Part shown: piece after piece, positions 44,105 through 53,273 of the stretch
Numbering within the stretch: position 1 is the stretch's first letter
Layout: every line of letters begins with the position of its first letter
Assembly (NCBI GenBank): GCA_946902875.1
Contig: OX336343.1
Span: 7,367,754 to 7,431,753 of the forward strand
Source of the DNA: Nematopogon swammerdamellus
Taxonomy: Eukaryota; Arthropoda; Insecta; Lepidoptera; Adelidae
Length of the DNA: 64,000 nucleotides
Direction of reading: 5' to 3'
The notes under the pieces: generated by a model
Database searches by the model: none
Told to the model about the DNA's origin: nothing
What the model saw: the letters and a program-made list of their open reading frames with translations, nothing else
Position numbers and translations under genes: made by a program

Positions 44105-46047
44105 GCACAACGCCCATTACTCTTCTTACCCGGATTGTCGGAATACAGCGTGTGGTATGTACATGTATATGTATATATTCTTTATTGAACACCAATTTAT
44201 AAAAATTAGGTACAACAGGCGAGCTTAATGCCGCGAGACATTCTATTCTAACTAACCTTTGGGATGTGGGAGAAGTACATGCAGGCGAACAAGAATAGTT
44301 AGTGGCAATGTGTTAGACTGTAAAGAAATATGTATGATACACTACATAGGAATACTACATAAATATTTTAATAAGCATATATATGTATATAATAAACATA
44401 CATATTATGTACATTAATCGGTGGTACCGTTGTGTAACACAATCAACTGAATGACAGTACATATTTATGTATGTACGTATTTTAATACCATTTTTTTTAA
44501 GTTTTCTTTGCCGACAAAATAGGTCTTAAAGTCTAAAGCGCCCACAGAAAGAGTCTGAAAATAGGTATGTGGTTTGGACAGAGGGTCTATTAACTGCTAT
44601 ATAAATTTGAAGCGGTAACCTCAAAAAGTAAATTATCGTCAAAATCGTCTGACTTCATCTGGTCATAAATTAGTGTATGCCCACTTGCCATGGTCTTACG
44701 ATGACGTGTGGTAATTGAAATAAGCTGCAGATTATAACTATATTGAAAAGAAGCGGTAACCTCGAAAAGTGAATTACTGAAATTTTTGGAGATATTTGAC
44801 TTGTCACCGAATATGGTTGCCCCCATTTGCGATCTTTCAGACTTGGGTTTTTGTGTTTAAAATGGCGTAATTTATAACAATTTCACATAGCCAAGTGGTA
44901 ACCTTTTTGGTAATATGAATGTTCTACGGGCGAGAGGACTAGGTGTACTTGCAGCACAACGCCGATTACTCTGCTCACCCCGATTGTCGGAATGCAGCGT
45001 GTTGTATGTACATTATCTATGTATTTACGTACTTTAATAAAAAAAATTAAATTATTCTTCGCCGACAAAATAGGTCTTAAAATCTAAAGCGCCCACAGAA
45101 AGGGTCTAAAAATGGGTATGTGGTTTGTACAGAGGGTCTATTAGCTGCTGTATAAATTTGAAGCGGTAACCTCAAAAAGTAAATTATCGTCATAATCGGC
45201 TGACTTCATGTGGTCTTAAATCAGTGTATGCCCACTTGCCATGGTCTTACGATGACGTGTGGTAATTGAAATAAGCTGGAGAACATAACTACAGTGAAAA
45301 GAAGCGGTAACCTCGAAAAGTAAATTACTGACATTTTTGGAAATTTTCGACTTGTCACTAATATGGTTGCGCCCATTTGCGATCTTTCAGATTTGGGCTT
45401 TTGTGTTTAAAATGGCGTAATTTATAACAATTTCACATAGCCAAGCGGTAACCTTTTTGGTAATATGAATGTTCTACGGGCGACAGGACTTATAGGTGTA
45501 CTTGCAGCACAACGCCGATTACTCTGCTTACCCTGATTGTCGGAATACAGCGTGTGGTATGTACATTATGTATGTATTTACGTACTTTAATACAATTTTT
45601 TGAAATTTTTCTTCGTCGACAAAATGGGTCTTAAAATCTAAAGCGCCCACAGAAAGGGTCTTAAATTGGGTATGTGGTTTGTACAGAGGGTCTATTAGCT
45701 GCTGTATAAATTTGAAGCGGTAACCTCAAAAAGTAATTTAACGTCAAAATCGGCTGACTTCATGTGGTCTTAAACCAGTGTATGCCCACTTGCCATGGTC
45801 TTACGATGACGTGTGGTAATTGAAATAAGCTGGAGAACATAACTATAGTGAAAAGAATCGGTAACCTCAAAAAGTAATTTACCGACATTTTTGGCGATTT
45901 TCGACTTGTCACCGAATACGGTTGCGCCCATTCGCGATCTTTAAGACTTGGGTTTTTGTGTTTAAAATGCCGTAATTTATAACAATTTCACTAAGCCAAG
46001 CGGTAACCTTTTTGGTAATATGAATGTTCTACGGGCGACCGGACTAT
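44105..46047 (-). repeat. Three inverted copies of the ~554-bp unit
   Basis: Inverted units occupy 44105-44940 (split at 44166-44445 by other DNA including a LINE-tail-like fragment), 44941-45490 and 45491-46047. The innermost is the most diverged, the outermost is closest to the first left unit. Confidence 0.93.
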
Positions 46048-46632
46048 ATCCTTTCCTCCGCGGTTTAAAGGAAAAATATGTTTATTTATTTATAGGAGCT
46101 AACATGCGTGACTGTATCCATTTTTTTTAAATTTTAAAATGATAGAGCATGGTAGGGTAGGTATATGTACACGGTGTTGCAACCCCAACCATAAAACCCG
46201 AAAGGGGGTGATTTTACACATGAAATGGAACAACTTTTGTTCTACGACTTATTAATTTGAAGAAAAAAAAATATTTTTCTCCATACATTTTGAGAATAGG
46301 TACATGATAGGTACATACTTAAAAATTGTATGGAAAAAAAAAAATTTTTTTCAAAAAAAATTTAATTTTTTTCTACTCTATACTATAATATAATAGTAGC
46401 CATCAACTTAAATTTTGTATAGAGAAGTATAGTTACAAATTTTAAACTTCTCTGCATTACATCCTCACCGATTTCGTGCACTCGTGCAAGTCGGCGCCGA
46501 CTTGTACGAAATGTCCATGCCGCACGACTCTGCACATGTGTCCGCGCCGGTCCATCGCACGACGCGGCGTGCTCGGCCGGCCGAGACTACCGCGTTTATT
46601 CGCTTCGTGCGCACGAAGCGCAGCTCTGGTTG
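46048..46632. other. Intergenic DNA, no gene seen
   Basis: AT-rich stretch with long A and T runs (46260-46380) then a GC-richer part (46480-46620). No domain. Confidence 0.5.
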
Positions 46633-47646
46633 GGTAGCAGCCTAACTGCACTATGGGAGTTTAACAAAAACGACATGCACCGCCTCAACATTAGGTTAGG
46701 GTTAATTTAAAGAAGATGCGTCTTCTGTAATTTAACCCTGGTTATTTTTTTTAAACCACCAAAACAGGTTAATAATCTCATATAGTGCCGTCCGTCACAG
46801 ATGCAGCAAAACTCTCCTGCGATGAAGGACTCGTCTCCTCCTACGCTCCTTTCGGAAACACTCGGGTTGACTCGGCTCGAAAGCGAACCAACTGAATCGG
46901 ATATTCATTTGGTCGTTTATGTAATTTGTTGGCTCAGTGGTATAAGAGTGTAGGATTTTTATTTTTTCGATCTCGACCATGGGTTCGTGTCCCTTTTGTC
47001 AAAATTAGTTTTGTTTTTTATGCAATGTTAGGTAGGAGCATGATGGCGGACGGCGGGTGTTTGTCGCGTCGTCGTTTTATTTAGAAAAATATATTTTTGT
47101 GGTTCTCGCGGTGCGAGAACTTATACAACAGACGTTAAAAGCTACGACAGGATTGGCTGTATACTCTAACGAGTTTTGCCTGTTTCGGGAGGAGACGAAT
47201 TAATCTAAAAAAAAAAAGTTAGGTAGGAGCAAGGCGGTCAGCCACCTGAAAGAGCTACTGGCTCCTACTACGGATCCTTTAGTTAGATCCTTTCATTCGG
47301 CACACTTCGGCTCTAAGGAATGAGTGATGTTGTGTGGTATGAGTGATGTTTTGGTGGTTTACCCCTGAGCAAGACGAGTCCTTCATCGCAGGAGAGTTTT
47401 GCTGCAGCTGTGACGGACGGCACTATGCGAGTTTTCTCCCCAAACAGAGATTATTAACCTGTTTTGGGGGTTTAAAAAAAAATTACAATGGTTAAATTAA
47501 ATTACAGAACATAGAGTAACTTATATGGTGGGGTTACAGAAGATGCGTCGCCACGCGACGCATCATGTTTAATTTAACCCTAACCTAATGTTGAGGCGGT
47601 GCATGTCGTTTTTGTTAAACTCCCATAGTGCAGTTTGGCTGCTACC
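46633..47646. mobile_element. Foldback element, about 1 kb, next to TMEM70
   Basis: The ends GGTAGCAGCCTAACTGCACT and AGTGCAGTTTGGCTGCTACC are inverted. Inner arm phrases aaaacgacatgcaccgcctc, caacattaggttagggtta and ctcctgcgatgaaggactcg are also mirrored (47384-47400, 47570-47610). The dyad GATGCGTCGCCACGCGACGC at 47541 makes a hairpin inside the right arm. A tRNA-like module lies in the interior. No transposase. Its right end is 300 bases upstream of the TMEM70 start codon. Confidence 0.8.
46928..46998 (+). ncRNA. Degenerate tRNA-like module (Pol III A and B boxes)
   Basis: TTGGCTCAGTGGTATAAGAG matches a tRNA A box and D arm; GGGTTCGTGTCCC downstream matches a B box with two changes. Acceptor stem pairing is poor, so it is more likely a SINE head or tRNA pseudogene than a working tRNA. 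Confidence 0.4.
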
Positions 47647-47946
47647 ACAGCAGCTGCGTCAAAGCTCTCCTGCGATGAAGGAATCGTCACTCAGAAGGCG
47701 CGTTTGGAATAATATATCACTGGAAACGTGTGAACGATCCGGGCGAAGCTGTCACTGTCAAACCAAATTTCAGGTCAATCGTCACTGGATACTGGCAGTA
47801 ATAAATAAACGAATTTCCTATTCATTTGGTTGCCGAAGAAGAAGAAGAAAATCAAAACAATATCAGTTTGAGGTTAGGGTGAATTGAATATGAATTCTCA
47901 ACAAAGGGCAAACTAAAGTAGTCCCACTTACTTTCTGAATTTGAAA

Positions 47947-49376
47947 ATGTTTCGACTTTGTAAATTTCACGGGTTAATAACTAAAAGCAAAAATGTGCCG
48001 ACCATTTCACTCGTTTCTCACATAAAGACACTGAACCGTAGGGCGCTCAGTTCGTCACCCGTCCTTTGCAGTAAAATCGAGACTGCATTAGATCAGCAAA
48101 TCTACGAGGGGGCTCTAACCAAACAGATTAAGATGGTGAAGGTGTTCTCGTTGACTACCAGCATGGCTGGTCTTGCCGCTCAGCCGTTCATCATAAGCGA
48201 AGGAGCGAGTATCGGGAGCACCTCTCTTCTGGTGGCAATGTGCTCGGTGGTCGGATTCTTCACGTTCGTGACGCCGCTGCTGCTGCACTTCATCACCAAG
48301 AAATACGTCATTAGGTTGGACTATAATTCGCCAACCTCGACCTTCACAGCTACGACAATCACATTTTTTTGTACGCAGAAAGAGGTTGGTCGATTCCCAC
48401 AGAAAGATTAAATATTTTAGTGGCCCTAATCTATTTCTATTTGCCTGCAGTTCAGTTTTTATGGTTCCGTACCTTAAAAGGAAAAACAGAACCATTATAA
48501 GATCACTCCGGTGTCCGTCCGTCACAGAGGTTTTTAATTACTCTTCTTGCTCAGTGTAGTCATACATTCAGAGGAAAGCTGGCGCCTAGTTCACCAAGGT
48601 GTTACACGGTGTGCACTGGTAGTAGGTGATGTAGCCAACCATGTCAGGTTCTGACAGATATGTGCTCAGCACATGTGAGTATCCATGAATGTTTATTCAG
48701 ATAGTCAGGCATACTGTAGCCACATTTGCGAAGCCAAGTCAATACAGCCCCGAGCCATCCGTCTGGTGGGAGACCCGAAACTGACTAATGGCCTGGAGTC
48801 TCTAAGCCATGAACGCTGCTCGGAGGAACTTGCATCCCTTATTCCTTGCCATCCAACCTATCTTCGCAGCACTCGTCGCATAGAAACTAAACACCCTTTT
48901 ATTGTTGACATCGGGCTTTTGAGAACATTAATTTTCAAAATTTTTTCTTTATCCCAATGCTGTCTGGGAACCTGTTTAAATTCTCATGTGATGTGTACGT
49001 TTGTAAAAATTCATATTTTATTTTTGGAAGCCACCCAACCATTTTATAAAGAGGCAATGATAACGACACAACATTCAACTCGTTGACACCATCACACCGC
49101 ATTTGGAAGCATTCTTCTTGATAGATGTGTAAAAGTGTGGTGGTGGTGGCGAGTCGATTTATGGCATGTTTCCTGTTACAGTTGCAGTTTAAACCGGAGG
49201 ATGTGGTAGTGCCCGATATCCCCGGCATGTTCACAACGTTCCAGGCCAAGGGCAAATCGTTGTTCGTGGAGGCGAGGCACTTCTCCGATCCCTCGCTCTA
49301 CGCCAAGCTGATGGGCTACGACAAACCGATGGACTTCAAGTTAGGCAATACAGAGTTAGACGAGAAACCCAAATAA
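47947..49376 (+). CDS. Tmem70: TMEM70 homologue, mitochondrial inner membrane (two exons)
   Basis: Coding exons 47947-48384 and 49182-49376 join in phase 0 to give about 210 residues. TMEM70 is an inner-membrane protein that helps assemble ATP synthase and complex I. Visible: an Arg/Ser-rich N-terminus (MFRLCKFHGLITKSKN, RRALSSSP) fitting a mitochondrial presequence; two hydrophobic segments (LTTSMAGLAAQPFII and LLVAMCSVVGFFTFVTPLLL) making the expected hairpin; and exon 2 with the family motif DVVVPDIPGMFTTFQAKGKS and MGYDKPMDFKLG near the end. Exon 1 ends at GAG/GTTGGT. The acceptor is TTACAG before TTGCAG; using TTGCAG itself would drop two residues. The ATG at 47947 is chosen because the preceding codons are TTG and AAA. 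The intron holds SINE and LINE debris. AATAAA at 49435 is a suitable poly(A) signal. Confidence 0.9.
48385..49181 (+). other. TMEM70 intron filled with transposon debris
   Basis: A 797-base intron. It contains a GGTTCCGTA-type fragment (48463-48530), a short piece of 5S-type SINE (about 48572-48658, caccaaggtgttac, gtaggtgatgtagccaacca) and a LINE coding fragment (48690-48915). A reading frame continuing from exon 1 stops at 48411. Confidence 0.75.
48690..48915 (+). pseudogene. LINE reverse transcriptase C-terminal fragment
   Basis: The frame reads QPRAIRLVGDPKLTN, LESLSHERCSEELASLIP and TYLRSTRRIETKHPF, the region after the polymerase domain in Jockey/CR1-like LINEs. An internal deletion joins LSHER to CSEEL, where intact elements have more residues. 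It sits in the TMEM70 intron on the same strand. Confidence 0.75.
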
Positions 49377-49434
49377 TGTGGCATACACTACTTTACATTT
49401 AATTAATTAATTACATTTAAGTTTGTTTAGATAG

Positions 49435-49440
49435 AATAAA
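49435..49440 (+). terminator. Polyadenylation signal of TMEM70
   Basis: AATAAA 59 bases after the stop codon. Confidence 0.6.
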
Positions 49441-49520
49441 GATATGTTCAGTTGTTATAATAAAACAAATATGGTTTGACTCTGAATTAAAGTTTTAATT
49501 TATTATAATAATTTTATTGT

Positions 49521-50167
49521 AACAGGTGCGGCAGCATAACTTACCTTTTTCATAATGTAATAAAAGGCATTTTATGAAGCAGAATATTTTAATGTTTTTT
49601 TATAATCTAGGTGACGCCCCCCATTGACAATACACTGGGTAAACTGAATTATGGTGTTTGTCATTACTCTTTCCAGCATAGCAACAGGTATGTTGGCCGT
49701 TCGTCCGTTGTGTGAACGTGCTTGAGGATTTTTTCTTCGCCACAACTTTATGAAATTGACTTAGGGGACATAATGGTTCCAACAAGACGCCAACGGCTCA
49801 CACTTCAAGGGCATCGATGGTCGTTTTGAGGGAACACTTCCCACGGCGCATCATCTCGATTTGGCCCCTTGCGATTTCTTTTTGTGGTTTTATTTGAAGA
49901 CCCATGTTTACGCCATCCGCCCAAGGACCCTACAAGGCCAACATACCCGTCGCTATGCTGGAAAGAGTAATGACAAACGCCAGAATTTGGTTTACCCAGT
50001 GTATTGGCAATGGGGGGGGGGGGACACTTACCGGATATGATTTTCAAAACCATGTAAAATATAATTTTAGATGTCTACCTACATTATATATAAAAAATAA
50101 TCTGCTTCATAACATGTGATTTATTGCATTTTGAAAAAAGGAAGCTATGCTGCCGCCGCACCCGTTA
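49521..50167. mobile_element. Foldback element derived from a mariner-type transposon
   Basis: The ends (GGTGCGGCAGCATAACTT left, inverted with a 3-base insert at right) define about 647 bases. An inverted copy of 49939-50028 lies at 49610-49697, so the element carries the same coding tail twice, head to head. On plus, 49777-50020 encodes a mariner-type transposase end: FQQDAN, then HLDLAPCDFFLWFYLK, THVYAIRPRTLQ. A run of about 12 G (near 50013) breaks the frame afterwards. Confidence 0.8.
49777..50020 (+). pseudogene. Mariner-family transposase, C-terminal part
   Basis: Contains two of the three catalytic acidic positions: the Asp of QQDAN and the Asp of APCDFFLW. I count 28 residues between them where about 34 is usual, so an internal deletion is likely. 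The DFFLWxYLK signature is typical of mariner-like transposases. N-terminal DNA-binding and first-Asp regions are missing. Inactive. Confidence 0.8.
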
Positions 50168-50835
50168 TTTTACATATTTCATATTTTTATAATTAATTTC
50201 ATTATACTCTTATTTACATACATTATTTGATATTATCATAAGGCACTATAATTGTAATAAGGAATCAAATATATCAGAAGAACTTTTACAGAGCAGGATT
50301 TCACTTATTTAGTTGAAGCTCGACTCTTGGTAAAGAATTATTGTGTACAATAAATTCAATCAACCTCACCACGTTGATCTCTCTGATCTATAACAGTGGA
50401 TTTCTGTTGGCCGGTACCACGCAAGTAATTAATTCACATTAAAATGCCTCCTGATGGAATGTGAAACACGGACATTGGAAGAGCGGGAGTTGTTCAACAT
50501 GACTAGAACAAAAGTAAAGGGTGAAGCAAGATCTAGTGTGTACACGTATACATCATGCTCACCGGCACTTTCATTGTACAACTATTTCACCAAAATATGC
50601 AATCACATTCGACTCATGTTATACACATTCATTTCAATACTTATTCGAGAATTTATTATATTATTTAAAGTATTATAATTAAAGTCTAAGGCCATATACA
50701 TAAACAATTCTCGGTCTTAGCTCGGCAAAAACTCAGTCCCAAGCCGTAATTTGGCATACATAGACAACGCTTGAGACTAGACTCATAACTTAATCTCGGC
50801 TCAGCCGAGTAGGATCCAATTCTAGAAATATCACA
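50168..50835. other. Intergenic DNA, no gene seen
   Basis: AT-rich; short frames without domains. Confidence 0.5.
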
Positions 50836-51080
50836 ACTAGGCAAAATCCTACAGCTCGAAGTAAACTTTGCGTTCCAAGTTCGCATCATATGCATTATTA
50901 ATCAATGCGTCTTTTTGAAAACAAAATTTACACTGGCAGCAAGAAAACTTTGACAATATGTGTCCATAAGTCATTCGACTGATGAATACTGGAGAAAACA
51001 AATTTTGATTAAGTACGCTCGTCTGAGCAAGATTGGAGAACGACTTTACTGAGTTGGGCGTAAGCAGCAATGTGAATTCG
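50836..51080 (-). pseudogene. Remnant of a C2H2 zinc-finger gene
   Basis: On the minus strand one frame gives KFSCCQCKFCFQKDALIN and a neighbouring frame continues HMMRTWNAKF, together the outline of one C2H2 finger plus linker with a frameshift in the middle. Another frame upstream shows HQSNDLWTHI, which fits the end of a second finger. Degraded, and no intact finger remains. Alternative: chance resemblance in low-complexity DNA. Confidence 0.4.
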
Positions 51081-51765
51081 CTCTATGTATACTGGCCTAA
51101 GTTGCTGCGGAATGTTTAAACATTTATGTACAATTTATACAGGGTGTATAAAGACGTACCGTGGACCTTTCATCGACATGTTCCCCAACCTCTTTGGAAA
51201 AATTGAATGATTGTTTTTTAAATCCCTAGTTAATTGTTTTCATTTTAGCATTAAAAAAATAACATATGAATGTGAATAATTTATTTCTGCCCAACGTGGA
51301 CCAATGAACTAAAACAACTTTCTTCCCTTGCATTTAAAGAACCAAATTGTTGATCTAGGCGGATGATTGGGTACTAGGTCATCAACCCAATCATCCGCCT
51401 GCTGTCGCTTTTGTTGCAGCTAAACATTTGAAATAATAACGATGCACACATCAAGAGGCTACAATTTTGGAAAAAGTCCTCTGAGAGAAAATTGCTATCA
51501 ATATTTCTTTTGACTCCAATTGAGCTGAGTGTGGGATAGAGTACGTCTGTATGTATGCACCCTGTTGCATATAAAATAAAAGCATTGTTATTTAAACTTA
51601 TATAAGGAACTACCCCTTTCTTCAGGTTTACAAAAATGTGTGTAGAAAGCCTCAGGCTAATCATAATCTTATTATTTTGATCCGGATCCAGCCGGGCAGC
51701 ACCGCTGAAGCAAGTACAGTTCGCTCCTAACTTAAATCCACACCTGAACTTGCATCCAAAAGGCG
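51081..51765. other. Intergenic DNA, no gene seen
   Basis: Contains a short inverted pair around 51355-51405 (ggcggatgattggg, cccaatcatccgcc, a perfect 14-base match). No coding domain. Confidence 0.5.
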
Positions 51766-51808
51766 GGAGAAGTATGAATAACCCCTATGGTTATTCATAC
51801 TTCTCCCT
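51766..51808. repeat. 43-base hairpin, 19-base perfect arms
   Basis: GGGAGAAGTATGAATAACC and its exact inverse surround CCTAT. Similar ccctcctttgt/ggaggt words follow at 51805-51940, so it may be the end of an inverted element. Confidence 0.85.
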
Positions 51809-52260
51809 CCTTTGTTAAACTTAAAATTTGGGACAATCTACAAACACCTAATAGGTATGTTTAACAATCTCATCTAAATGGAACAGATGACCCTTCAGAG
51901 CGACAAAAGGATAGGAACGACTGTACCAAACAAAGGAGGTGGACAGGAATAATCCCAATTTTCCCCCTTTGTCGAATTCAGTGTTGCCACTATAAAATTT
52001 GTATTTACACATTCACCATTTCCTATTCAATATTTTAACAATTACAGAATGTTGTTGCAAAAATAATCATAATTCAGATAAGAAATAACCCTGCTACGTA
52101 ATTAATGCAAATGTAGCATTCTGGACTAATATTCAGAATCTACAAGGCATCCAAATCCTAGGAATGTTCTTACTGTTGAAACAGTAATAGGCTGTGGAGT
52201 ATTCTCTGCTCGATCTGCTATCCATACCTCTAGGAGAGCTTTATTAAACATTTTACAGCT
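51809..52260. other. Intergenic DNA, no gene seen
   Basis: Nothing recognised beyond AT-rich sequence. Confidence 0.5.
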
Positions 52261-52401
52261 TTACTCACAGTCCTTCTCCGAGCTATGTGGCTCGACGTTT
52301 CTGTTCTCTGTCAGCTGTCGCGCCGGCAGAGTGCTCATGTAGGTGGGCCCGAAACGTTGAGCCACATCGTTCAGAGAGCGACCCTGGGCATAGCCGTACA
52401 T
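52261..52401 (-). CDS. Possible small exon or 46-residue open frame
   Basis: Frame starts MYGYAQGRSLNDVAQRFG, continues TYMSTLPARQLTENRN and stops at 52261. A strong donor-like GTGAGT overlaps the end (52263-52268), so an exon ending at 52269 is also possible. Against coding: the segment is itself an inverted repeat (ATGTGGCTCAACGTTTC against a near-copy near 52283-52300). I do not recognise the product. It lies between the converging TMEM70 and MFSD11 genes. Confidence 0.2.
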   Translation of the reverse strand: MYGYAQGRSLNDVAQRFGPTYMSTLPARQLTENRNVEPHSSEKDCE

Positions 52402-52648
52402 TTATTTTTTTTGACAACCACAGTAATGTAGGAAACCCCATGTAGGAAAGCTTAATATTTTATATAAAATTCCAATAAAACGCTCAAACATGACACACTT
52501 ATCTGGGTCTAATACGAAAGAGCAGCTTTTATTGTAAATTTTTCTAGCATTACTGAAACACAAGCTCTTGAGAACTGTTTTCACTGTATCATACCATAGT
52601 AGGAAGACAAAGTAATTATTCACAACTGGTTATTGTAACTTATTACCA

Positions 52649-53076
52649 TGGATAGAAATAGGTAGAGTATAAATACTTAATGTTGGCGAGAAGACATAAC
52701 CTGGAGTGGTTAAAACCACCTCTTTTGAGAATTCTGGGATTTGAAAAATATATCCTGGTAGTGAGTTAGTAACTTTTGACACTTGTAAAGTGCTGTAAGT
52801 AATGTATGAAAACCTTATTTAAAAAAGTGAATAAATTGAAAAATTAAAGTGATTTTGATTTGAAAATAAATTTTGGAATTTTTAATAAGGTATTCACACA
52901 TTAAAGCATGTTACAAGTGTCAAAAATTACTACTATATATAACTACCAGGAAATATTTCTCAAATTCCGGAATTTCTGGGAATTTTTCATGAAACAGGTG
53001 GTTTTAACCACTCCATGTTGCCACTCCTTCTCGCCAGCATTAGGTATTTATTTATACTCTACCTATTCCGATCCCT
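52649..53076. mobile_element. Foldback/MITE element at the 3' side of MFSD11
   Basis: AATAGGTAGAGTATAAATA at the left is mirrored by TATTTATACTCTACCTATT at the right. Inner phrases ggcgagaag, atggagtggttaaaaccacc and gacacttgtaa are also mirrored, with arms of about 170-190 bases and moderate identity. Confidence 0.75.
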
Positions 53077-53121
53077 GCTTATTACTGCTGATCTTCCACG
53101 ATGCAGAGAAGCAAAGCTAAA

Positions 53122-53127
53122 TTTATT
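53122..53127 (-). terminator. Candidate polyadenylation signal of the MFSD11 homologue
   Basis: AATAAA on the minus strand about 150 bases after the stop codon at 53274. A further AATAAA lies inside the neighbouring MITE near 53049. Confidence 0.45.
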
Positions 53128-53273
53128 GAGGCACTTGAAATCTGCAGTAATTTGATCAAAACAAATGAGCAACCATCTCAATCTTGTCAGTCAATTATCG
53201 TCCCGGCCAGTTTGGTGGAACTCGCACCTCGACTCAGTAGACAGCTTAGAGAATCTCCAATACAGTGTAAAGT

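Larger units (their letters stand above)
39928..46047. mobile_element. Inverted arrays of a 554-bp repeat, possible long-TIR transposon
   Basis: Outer ends TAGTCCGGTCGCCCGTAG (39928) and CTACGGGCGACCGGACTA (to 46047) are exact inverses, flanked by TAT on each side, a possible 3-bp target duplication. The left half holds six direct units, the right half about three units in the opposite orientation, and the centre (43267-44104) is different DNA. The first left unit and the last right unit agree over at least 220 bases and share variants absent from the inner units. No transposase was recognised. It could be a non-autonomous DNA transposon with satellite-expanded termini, or an inverted duplication of a satellite. 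Confidence 0.7.

Noticed and set aside
39928..46047. CRISPR-like or bacterial repeat array
   Set aside because: Units are about 554 bp with no spacers, and the surroundings are eukaryotic.
47941..47946. Earlier start of TMEM70 at TTG 47941
   Set aside because: ATG at 47947 is in the same frame and TTG initiation is not expected in animals.
48385..48411. Single-exon reading of TMEM70 ending at 48411
   Set aside because: It would lose the conserved DVVVPDIPGMFTTF region, which is found intact in an exon 800 bases downstream with matching phase.
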